Below, piece by piece: positions 1-5,694 of a stretch of 6,025 nt of DNA (positions are counted from its first letter, which is position 1; each line of letters opens with the position of its first letter). The position numbers and the translations under genes are program-made. The stretch lies in the NCBI GenBank assembly GCA_029265335.1, contig JAJUJN010000136.1, forward strand, positions 1 to 6,025, written 5' to 3'. The notes under the pieces were generated by a model. The model had not been told where the DNA came from, searched no databases, and saw only the letters and a program-made list of their open reading frames with translations. Source of the DNA: Alcaligenaceae bacterium. Lineage in GTDB: Bacteria; Pseudomonadota; Gammaproteobacteria; Burkholderiales; Burkholderiaceae_B.

Positions 1-62
1 ACTTCAACGGGAAGCGTCGCGCCAAGGGAATTACCAACACGGCGAACCTTGGTCTCATACAT
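1..62 (-). CDS. AbrB/MazE/SpoVT-type antitoxin, N-terminal fragment (runs off the window)
   Basis: Reading the minus strand from ATG at 62-60 gives 20 full codons that leave the window at base 1. They include ETKVRRVGNSLGATLP, which is the first beta-hairpin of the swapped-hairpin AbrB/MazE DNA-binding fold (typical pattern T-x-V-R-x-V-G-N-S-x-G-hydrophobic-x-L-P). Antitoxins of this family are usually about 75-90 residues. They bind their own promoter and neutralise a toxin encoded just downstream, often MazF-, PIN- or Doc-like; any such toxin here would lie outside the window. The start is well fixed: the frame is closed by TAA at 92-90 and holds no other start. A G-rich run (GGGGG, 68-72 minus) 5 nt upstream could serve as a ribosome site, though it is not a canonical one. 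Family assignment is by motif recognition on only 20 residues. A stand-alone AbrB-like regulator is the main alternative. Confidence 0.72.
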   Translation of the reverse strand, partial: MYETKVRRVGNSLGATLPVE

Positions 63-102
63 GAACGCCCCCGGGACGGTAGTTCGAAATTACTCAGCAA
101 TC

Positions 103-141
103 ATAACCGTCGTTATACAAAAGCCAGGGGATCAGGCTCAA
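103..141 (-). promoter_or_regulatory. Candidate promoter and autoregulatory operator of the antitoxin gene
   Basis: On the minus strand, TTGAGC (136-141; 4 of 6 to the sigma-70 -35 consensus) and TATAAC (112-117; 5 of 6 to the -10) are separated by 18 bp. This would start transcription near 105 and give a leader of about 43 nt. An inverted repeat, ATAAC-cgtc-GTTAT (103-116), overlaps the -10 box and the expected start site. That is where a MazE/AbrB-type antitoxin or its complex would repress its own promoter. The boxes and repeat are visible; the function is inferred. Confidence 0.35.
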
Positions 142-600
142 CGTAGCCAATGTACCGGCGCACACGAGCGTGTTGCAGTCTCCGGCAAAGCACTATGACT
201 TCTTGCCTGATGGCTATGAGGACATTTTTGTTGCGGTCCAAGCTCCGGTCGAGATCATGGCCGACAAGTTGTTGGCGTTTCTTGCCAGTTCAAAATGTGT
301 TCGTTCCCGAGATATCTGGGATCTTGCCTGGCTCGACCAGAAAAATACGAAGGTGGACATCTCGCTGGTCCACAAAAAGCTCTACGACTTCAGAGAAAAT
401 GCCCTTCAGCAGAAGCTGGCTAGTATGATCCTCCGCGTGCCCGAAGTCGTCTCGAACCAATCGTTTCTTGATGAAATGAAACGGGTTTTACCTTTACAGA
501 CCTTTGAACGCACACTCGGCCGGTCACAGTTTTCGTCGTATTTATCGGATACTGTGACCCGCTTGCTGGTCGAGGTGCAAACGAATCTGGGTGAAGCTCC

Positions 601-618
601 CGAAAGCGAGCGCTTTCG
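601..618. repeat. Perfect 8-bp inverted repeat, 2-nt spacer
   Basis: CGAAAGCG (601-608) and CGCTTTCG (611-618) are exact reverse complements around AG. The repeat lies in the 3' part of the AbiEii remnant and encodes ESERF there. It could form a short stem or be a protein-binding palindrome, but no function can be assigned and chance within coding sequence is possible. Confidence 0.45.
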
Positions 619-635
619 CATGTCGTTTATGAATG

Positions 636-659
636 AGCCAGTGCCGTTAAAAACTGGCT
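636..659. repeat. Perfect 7-bp inverted repeat, 10-nt spacer
   Basis: AGCCAGT (636-642) and ACTGGCT (653-659) are exact reverse complements around an A-rich spacer. The repeat starts 17 bases after the 601-618 repeat, in the tail of the AbiEii remnant where resemblance to the family fades. It could be a transcript hairpin or part of a recombination scar. No T-tract follows, so it is not a standard intrinsic terminator. Confidence 0.4.
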
Positions 660-776
660 GGATAGACCCCCGCCTCCAGGCTCAAGCCGGCCCCGTCGGA
701 TTGTGCGGTGGCATCGATTTTTTGACGGATTAATCTCTGGGCTTCCCGTGTCGGCGTGGCAGCCAGGTTCCATCCC

Positions 777-1379
777 ATGAATAACCACTCACTCTTCCCG
801 CCCCTCGCCGGCGTTGGGCTCCGCCACTTCTTTCGGACGATCGCCGGAGTTAGTCTTGTCGCACTGCTCTCGGCCTGCGCCAGCATGTCCGAGAAAGAAT
901 GCCTCACCGCCAACTGGACAGATCAAGGCTATCGGGATGGGCGCGATGGCTATCCTCTTTCTCGCCTGCAGGACCATCGCGAAGCCTGTTCCGCAGTGAG
1001 AGTGGTGCCCGACTCGCAGCAATATCAGGCAGGTCGCGAAGTTGGGATCCGTGAATACTGCAGCCCGGCCAATGCGGTGCGTGAAGGCCGCCTGGGCCGG
1101 AGCTATCGCAACTCCTGCCCCATGGAGCTCGACCGCAGCTTTCGCCACTACCATGAGCTCGGCTACCAGGTATACAGTGTTGAACAACGCCTCGATTCCC
1201 TGAATAACGAAATGCGGCGGAAGCAGCGTGAGCTGGAAAAAGAAAAAGACGACGCCAAGCGCAATGCCTTGCGACGCGAGCTGCGACGCCTCGACGATCG
1301 CCTGGCGCAGGCCCGCCGGGATCTTGACCATGAAGAGCGCCGCTTGCGCCAGATGACTCCAATCTATGGGCTTCGTTAG
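777..1379 (+). CDS. DUF2799-like outer-membrane lipoprotein with C-terminal coiled coil
   Basis: The 200-residue product starts MNNHSLFPPLAGVGLRHFF, followed by a hydrophobic segment and the lipobox L31-S-A-C34. This predicts signal peptidase II cleavage and lipidation at C34. Alanine at +2 favours outer-membrane sorting. Residues about 40-115 resemble DUF2799 (PF10973): W-x-x-x-G-x-x-D-G-x-x-G near 47-58 and four further cysteines (42, 71, 95, 114), plausibly two disulfides. Residues about 130-193 are a highly charged E/R/K/L heptad-like coiled coil ending in PIYGLR, which could reach across the periplasm or mediate oligomerisation. ATG 777 is preferred to the in-frame GTG 756, because it gives a normal-length signal peptide and has an AGG 9 nt upstream. 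The stop lies 2 nt before the next gene, so the two are presumably co-transcribed and translationally coupled. No convincing promoter was found in the short upstream gap. The biochemical role of DUF2799 proteins is not known to me. Confidence 0.82.
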   Translation: MNNHSLFPPLAGVGLRHFFRTIAGVSLVALLSACASMSEKECLTANWTDQGYRDGRDGYPLSRLQDHREACSAVRVVPDSQQYQAGREVGIREYCSPANAVREGRLGRSYRNSCPMELDRSFRHYHELGYQVYSVEQRLDSLNNEMRRKQRELEKEKDDAKRNALRRELRRLDDRLAQARRDLDHEERRLRQMTPIYGLR

Positions 1380-1381
1380 GC

Positions 1382-3904
1382 ATGATAAAAACTCTTCGCG
1401 GCGCCCTCCCCTCGTTCGTGCTGGTGATCTGTCTCGCCACGATTGCCAGTTCCGCTGCAGCCCAAACCCCGTGGCCCACCACGTCGTGGACGATTCAGAA
1501 AGAACCCCTGCCCCCCAGAGTCCCGCGGCAACTCCTGCAGCCGCCAAAGGATGACGCTCTTGGCAGCCTCCAGCCTTACGCCGACAAGCATCAGTGGGTA
1601 CTCGAGGATGCCAGCGTGTGGTTTGAGTCGATGGGTTTCCGCGCGCCTCGCCAACGCAACGACCAGGGCCGGTTCGGGTTTCTCGGCGGCGAAAAGTATC
1701 TGGCTTACTTGAATCGCGATCGTGACTATCTCGGGTCTTATTATGCAGCCGGCAGCGGCACCATGGTGTTATCGAGCCACCCGGGTTTCCTTTCGCCAAC
1801 TACAGAGAACGACCGGGTCCTGCAAGCAGCAGCGGCCCATGAACTGTTCCACGGAATTCAAGCGGCCAACCCCGCCTATCGGGCCTATGCCTACCGCAAG
1901 GATCTGCCCGGATCGACTCGCTGCGACGTCGGTGAACGCGCCGACGGATGGCTGACAGACGGGACCGCTGCGGCGGTCCAGATCATGTACCTGGAATCGC
2001 GCTACAGCCAGTATTTTGATCACGGTGTATACGGGCCTTCCGACGTGCGCTGGATGCGGCATTTCGACCAACCACTGGACTGGCCGCGGCTACCCAAACC
2101 CGAAAAGCAAGGCGGCTCGCCGGTGGACCACGTGAGGTTCGCATGGCAATGCGAATATGGAACTTGGTACTTCTGGTATGCCGTGGGCAATATGCTCGCC
2201 AGTTCTGACCTCCACGACACGCGTCGGGTTTCTTATCTGCGTCATATTTTCGAACGGAACGGACCGTGGGAGGACACCGGGCTGGACAGAGTGGATGCAG
2301 GCCTCAAACAGGCAGCAAAGCTTCTCGGCTCATTGCGCCCCTACCAGAACGGCCTGTACTCGCTTTACCCGCAATTCGTGGCCCAATATCTCGATATCGA
2401 CGAATTTTTTGAGAACGTACAGCACGTTACGATGGAGGTGCCTTCCGTGTACCAAACGGAAATCGCCATCGAAGACGCTCTCGAGCCTCTCGCCACCATG
2501 GCCTGGAGAGTTCGGGTTCAAATGCCCACGGGCCCCAGCCAGGCTCCCACCACCGTCAGATTTGTTCTCGATACCCCCAACCCGCAAACCAAAGAAGCTC
2601 TCCACCTGATCATCGACGACAAAATTGTGGCCCACCCGGTTGATGCCAGCGTGCCGCACAGCCAGTTGCGCCGGGTGCATTCCCATCTGCTCGACGAGAA
2701 CGGGGGCATCGAGTTTTTCGTGCGAGTGGCGAACGTGGCGCGTCACGCCATCCAGACCACAGACGCCACATTTACCCTGAAAGTGGAGGTGGAAGGGTTC
2801 TATGGCGAAGCTCCTGAAGACCCCAAGCCGCCCCTCATTTCGCCACGAGAGCCGTCTTCTCCGTCAGACTCACGCACTCATACCAGCCACCGACCCGGAA
2901 TGAGCCTGAACCAGTCTGAACGAGAGACGCCTGCAGAGGATTCACCTGACCCCACCATTGAGGTGCCCCTCGCCGTCCCTCCCGGTTTTCTGATTTCGGG
3001 CCCTGACGACGAGTGGAACTGCGAAGGGGGAGACAGCGCTCGCGCCACCTACAGCATCGTGACCCCGAATGGCTTGGCGGATCAGTTGGAACGTATGCTT
3101 CCACAGAGCCTGCAGAACATCGAAAGCGACCTCGATCAAGCAGAAATTGAGGCTCATGGCCGCAACGCCACTGAGCTCGAAGCCGTGCAGCGCCAACGGG
3201 AGGGCTTCGAAGACGAGCTTGCGCGCGCAATGGCCACTTCAAACGTACAACACGATGTGGCGCGAGCCGCACGGGAAATTCGCGCACAAGAACACTCTCA
3301 AGTTCTCATCAAACTGCACGGTAGAAACGGTGCGGGCGATTGTGATGTGATGCTGATACTGACATTGCCGGGCGCTCCCGCACCCCAACGTGTGCCGGCA
3401 GACAACTTCCGGGTTACGGTCACCTCCGCGGCCGTAGCCGACGCCATGGCCACAGCCATGGACACAGGTTTAAGTTTTATCGAAAAGTTCGACTTCACCA
3501 AACTCGAAACGATGGATCTGCAACAAATGGAACTCATGGCAGAGCAGCTTGAAAACGCCATGGCCAATGTCGAAATGCCGTCCCATCCATGGTCTCGCTG
3601 CGAATCAAGCAACCCCGACTGCGAGGCCGGCAGCTTCGAGCTCGGCGAGGTGTCGGAACAACGGCTCTTTGGTTCCTTTGCCTTTCAGGTGTACCGGGGC
3701 GACCTGCAACTCGTGAGGGGAAGCCCACCTGAGCACCCTCGCGAATACGATGAAGTCACAGGCTTTGTGAATATCACGTCAACGAAAGATGACGGCGACA
3801 ACAACCTTCTCGACTTCTTGAGCCGCTTCGGCGGCGCCGGCGACCTCTTACACGTTCCCGGGCTGGAGGCCTTTTTGCAGGGCGGCTCGATGCTGCGCGA
3901 TTGA
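1382..3904 (+). CDS. Large exported protein with HExxH zinc-metallopeptidase-like domain, unknown C-terminal half
   Basis: This 840-residue protein has a Sec signal peptide: K3/R6, a hydrophobic core 11-22, and likely cleavage after A25-A-A27 before Q28. The N-terminal domain has H153-E-L-F-H157 in A-rich helix context. About 35 residues later comes W190-L-T-D-G-T-A. This is the layout of gluzincin-like (peptidase MA clan) proteins, where HExxH binds zinc and W-L-x-E-G-x-A gives the third ligand. Here that ligand position is D193, so the metal site is plausible but variant. Residues about 360-470 look beta-rich, perhaps a binding module. Residues about 475-535 are a P/S/E/D-rich linker. Residues 545-840 are not recognised: they hold a charged helical stretch (about 565-635), another at 685-730, four cysteines (547, 654, 740, 747) and a G/L-rich end. 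The gene starts 2 nt after the lipoprotein stop, with only a weak ribosome site (GGG, 1368-1370), fitting translational coupling. The product is probably periplasmic or secreted. Proteolytic activity and substrate are inference only. Confidence 0.85.
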   Translation: MIKTLRGALPSFVLVICLATIASSAAAQTPWPTTSWTIQKEPLPPRVPRQLLQPPKDDALGSLQPYADKHQWVLEDASVWFESMGFRAPRQRNDQGRFGFLGGEKYLAYLNRDRDYLGSYYAAGSGTMVLSSHPGFLSPTTENDRVLQAAAAHELFHGIQAANPAYRAYAYRKDLPGSTRCDVGERADGWLTDGTAAAVQIMYLESRYSQYFDHGVYGPSDVRWMRHFDQPLDWPRLPKPEKQGGSPVDHVRFAWQCEYGTWYFWYAVGNMLASSDLHDTRRVSYLRHIFERNGPWEDTGLDRVDAGLKQAAKLLGSLRPYQNGLYSLYPQFVAQYLDIDEFFENVQHVTMEVPSVYQTEIAIEDALEPLATMAWRVRVQMPTGPSQAPTTVRFVLDTPNPQTKEALHLIIDDKIVAHPVDASVPHSQLRRVHSHLLDENGGIEFFVRVANVARHAIQTTDATFTLKVEVEGFYGEAPEDPKPPLISPREPSSPSDSRTHTSHRPGMSLNQSERETPAEDSPDPTIEVPLAVPPGFLISGPDDEWNCEGGDSARATYSIVTPNGLADQLERMLPQSLQNIESDLDQAEIEAHGRNATELEAVQRQREGFEDELARAMATSNVQHDVARAAREIRAQEHSQVLIKLHGRNGAGDCDVMLILTLPGAPAPQRVPADNFRVTVTSAAVADAMATAMDTGLSFIEKFDFTKLETMDLQQMELMAEQLENAMANVEMPSHPWSRCESSNPDCEAGSFELGEVSEQRLFGSFAFQVYRGDLQLVRGSPPEHPREYDEVTGFVNITSTKDDGDNNLLDFLSRFGGAGDLLHVPGLEAFLQGGSMLRD

Positions 3905-3940
3905 CGGCGTGCGGACGCACGCCGATTGCCATTCAATCGC
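3897..3940. terminator. Nested long hairpin at the convergent gene junction, possible bidirectional terminator
   Basis: Two perfect stems are stacked. The inner one is CGGCGTGCG (3905-3913) with CGCACGCCG (3916-3924). The outer one is GCGATTGA (3897-3904) with TCAATCGC (3933-3940). Together they form 17 bp with a single 8-nt bulge (3925-3932) on the 3' side. An alternative 6-bp hairpin, CGATTG (3923-3928) with CAATCG (3934-3939), would compete. The structure includes the last two codons and stop of the upstream gene and fills most of the 56-bp gap before the convergent gene's stop. Neither strand has a T-run after the stem. It is therefore not a textbook intrinsic terminator and may instead stabilise 3' ends or assist factor-dependent termination. 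Confidence 0.45.
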
Positions 3941-3960
3941 CCGGGCCACCAACCTTGCCC

Positions 3961-5610
3961 TTACGGACGCGCAATGGCCGTGCCGCCGTAAACCACCGCT
4001 GGATCGATTTTCACATCGATCACCAGCGGTCGCTTGCGGTCTCGGTTGGCCACAGCCTCCATGGCCGCTTTGAGCTCCTCGGTGTTGGTGACAGTGAGCC
4101 CTTTGCAGCCGAGCGCCTCGGCGATACGGGCAAAGTCGCGCGACGGGAGCAGCGAGGTTTCGGGATCCATGTTGTGCATGGTGAACGCGATATGCTCAGC
4201 GCCATAGCTGCTGTCGTTGGCCACGATCACCACAAGGTCGAGCTCTTCGGTGACCGCGGTGGTGAGCTCGCCCAAACCACTGAGCATGAGGCCACCGTCG
4301 CCAGTGGCCAGCAGCGTGGGCCGATCACCGGCAGCCAAGGCGGCGCCCATGGCAGTGGCCTCGCCAATGCCAATGGAAGAAAAACCGTTGCCATCGACGT
4401 AGGAGCGCGGGTTGGGTACCGAGATGACCTCCCAGAAGGCGAACATGAAGCGCCCTGAACCGTTGACGAACACGCGATCTTTGGGGAGCGCCTCTTCTAC
4501 CGCGTAGGCGAGCTCGAAAAGATCGACCGTGCCTGCGGGGGTGGGGCGAATCTGCTTCTGTTTGGCGTTCTTGTGGTAGTTCTCGAGCGCTTCGCGCAGA
4601 TCGTTGCTACGCGCACCGGAGCCGGGAATTTCGGCCTCGTCGAGCCACTTGACCATGGCATCGGCAGTAAGGCCAGGATCGCCCACCATGCCCACGGTGA
4701 CCGGGGTGCAACTGCCAAGCTCGCTGGCCAGAGGATTGATCTGGATGATGCGCTTATCGCGGGTGAGGCCGCGTTCGCCGGAGGTGTATTTGTTGAGGCT
4801 GGAGCCGAACACAATCAGGCAATCGCTGCGGGCAATCACATCCAGCCCTACTTCGTGGCTCACCGTGCCTGAGATGCCAAGGTGGAACGGATCATCGTTG
4901 AACAGCCCTTTGCCACGCAACGAGGTGGCCACCGGGGCTTCGATTCGCTGCGCAAAACGCAGCACCGAGGCTTCGGCTTCGGGCGTGTTCACCCCGCGCC
5001 CGGCAATGACCACAGGCAGGCTCGCCGTGGCGATGATGCCAATGGCGTCGTCCATATCCTTGCTGCTGGGAATAACGCTGCGGGTTTCAGGCACCCGCAG
5101 GTGGGGCTTTCGGTACTCAACGTCGCTCCACTGCAGTTCCACGGGAACGTTGAGCACGATGGGGCGAAGCTCTACCTGGGCACGGTAGAAAGCGCGCGCC
5201 AGATCTTCGGCGACGGTTTCGGTGCCACGCATGTGTTCGAAACCTGCGCCGGTGGCGGCAACCAACGCCGCCTGGTCGATATTCTGGGCGTGTTCACGAT
5301 CGAGCACCGGCGTGTCGCCCACGATCAACACCATGGGAGTGGCGGCCTTTACGCCCTCGACCAGGGCGGTGACGGTATTGGTAAGGCCGGGGCCGTGCGT
5401 AACCGTGGCCACGCCCGTTTGGCCGGACACCCGTGCCCAGCCTTGGGCCATTAATACCGAGCTGCCTTCGTGGGTGGCTGCAACGTAACGCCCGTTGTAA
5501 TCGCGGCGAAAGCTGTCGATGATGTAAACGCAGCCGTCGCCGAGCACTCCAAACAGCTTTTCACACCCCAGATCCGACAAGCCGCGAGCAATGGCTTCGT
5601 AAACTTTCAT
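3961..5610 (-). CDS. Thiamine-diphosphate-dependent enzyme, acetolactate synthase/benzoylformate decarboxylase superfamily
   Basis: This is a complete 549-residue protein of normal length for the superfamily, with its three domains in order. The pyrimidine-binding domain (about 1-165) has the catalytic glutamate E48 in THEGSSVLMAQGWAR and a T71-H-G-P-G-L-T-N loop. The central domain spans about 185-320. The pyrophosphate-binding domain (about 360-535) has G437-D-G-G, then N465-D466-S-S-Y-G, the Mg/ThDP motif. Such enzymes cleave or form C-C bonds next to a keto group through a ThDP ylide. Departures from biosynthetic IlvB: the loop reads THGPG instead of the usual TSGPG, E48 is followed by G instead of Q, and the motif ends ND instead of NN. 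No regulatory subunit gene lies next to it. It is therefore probably a catabolic decarboxylase, lyase or ligase rather than valine/isoleucine synthesis. A Bug-type binding protein lies upstream and suggests that the substrate is an imported organic acid. A good Shine-Dalgarno supports the ATG. Confidence 0.9.
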   Translation of the reverse strand: MKVYEAIARGLSDLGCEKLFGVLGDGCVYIIDSFRRDYNGRYVAATHEGSSVLMAQGWARVSGQTGVATVTHGPGLTNTVTALVEGVKAATPMVLIVGDTPVLDREHAQNIDQAALVAATGAGFEHMRGTETVAEDLARAFYRAQVELRPIVLNVPVELQWSDVEYRKPHLRVPETRSVIPSSKDMDDAIGIIATASLPVVIAGRGVNTPEAEASVLRFAQRIEAPVATSLRGKGLFNDDPFHLGISGTVSHEVGLDVIARSDCLIVFGSSLNKYTSGERGLTRDKRIIQINPLASELGSCTPVTVGMVGDPGLTADAMVKWLDEAEIPGSGARSNDLREALENYHKNAKQKQIRPTPAGTVDLFELAYAVEEALPKDRVFVNGSGRFMFAFWEVISVPNPRSYVDGNGFSSIGIGEATAMGAALAAGDRPTLLATGDGGLMLSGLGELTTAVTEELDLVVIVANDSSYGAEHIAFTMHNMDPETSLLPSRDFARIAEALGCKGLTVTNTEELKAAMEAVANRDRKRPLVIDVKIDPAVVYGGTAIARP

Positions 5611-5615
5611 GATTT

Positions 5616-5622
5616 CCCCTCA
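5616..5622 (-). promoter_or_regulatory. Ribosome binding site of the ThDP enzyme gene
   Basis: On the minus strand TGAGGGG ends 5 nt before the ATG at 5610-5608 (TGAGGGG-AAATC-ATG). It is the strongest ribosome site seen in the window and fixes this start. The 84-nt gap to the upstream binding-protein gene shows no clear terminator, so the two genes may share a transcript. Confidence 0.7.
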
Positions 5623-5694
5623 GAGTTCAATTTCTGGTGAGCCCTGCTGGCGCATCTCATGAAAGCTTATACCTTACGCGGCTTTTCGTGGTCG

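Larger units (their letters stand above)
107..733 (+). pseudogene. AbiEii-type nucleotidyltransferase toxin remnant, N-terminus missing
   Basis: The frame is open from 107 after TAA at 104-106. It includes a possible GTG start at 170 (187 residues) and ends at TAA 731-733. It carries the signature of the middle and C-terminal parts of AbiEii/AbiGii-type toxins. Counted from the GTG, these are E28-I-M-A-D-K33 followed by R47-D-I-W-D-L-A-W-L55, then a helical C-terminal region. Family-like sequence also precedes the GTG (SQGIRLNVANVPAHT, about 122-169), so 170 is not a native start. Intact AbiEii proteins are roughly 250-320 residues and begin with a nucleotidyltransferase core (GG-T plus paired aspartates). 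That core is absent in all forward frames of bases 1-106. AbiEii is the toxin of the type IV AbiE abortive-infection system, with antitoxin AbiEi. Without the catalytic core this copy should be inactive. Its GC (about 50%) is well below that of the genes to the right, suggesting acquisition. The last roughly 45 residues are not recognisably AbiEii-like and may be altered too. Confidence 0.83.

Noticed and set aside
79..93. T-arm-like hairpin GTAG-TTCGAAA-TTAC suggesting a tRNA 3' end or attachment site
   Set aside because: The stem is only 4 bp with a G-T pair, position 61 is not C, and no matching acceptor, anticodon or D arm lies at the right spacing on the plus strand. The minus-strand antitoxin reading explains the neighbouring sequence better.
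1..193. Other plus-strand open frames through the first 190 bases as the missing AbiEii N-terminus
   Set aside because: Their translations show no nucleotidyltransferase GG-T or paired-Asp motif and no AbiEii-like sequence; the 1-62 part codes on the opposite strand.
640..735. Integron attC site at the end of the AbiEii remnant
   Set aside because: GTTAAAA at 646-652 breaks the GTTRRRY core at the last base, and no matching inverse core or R'/L' pairs were found.
722..750. TTGACG at 722-727 as a -35 box for the lipoprotein operon
   Set aside because: No -10-like hexamer occurs 15-19 nt downstream; the sequence there is GC-rich (CCCGTG).
756..776. GTG at 756 as start of the lipoprotein
   Set aside because: It adds seven residues, makes an overlong signal peptide and has no better ribosome site than ATG 777.
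789..1799. Long minus-strand open frame (336 codons)
   Set aside because: It lies antisense to the lipoprotein and protease genes, which have signal peptides, recognised motifs and coupled spacing. The antisense translation is R/G/A-rich without a recognisable domain, typical of high-GC shadows.
3901..5454. Plus-strand open frames over the ThDP enzyme
   Set aside because: They are low-complexity antisense readings of a gene with a clear full-length family match.
5659..5694. TATAAG on the minus strand as a promoter for the ThDP enzyme, and a short AAAGC/GCTTT stem as a terminator
   Set aside because: There is no acceptable -35 at the right distance, and the stem is only 5 bp with a large loop.
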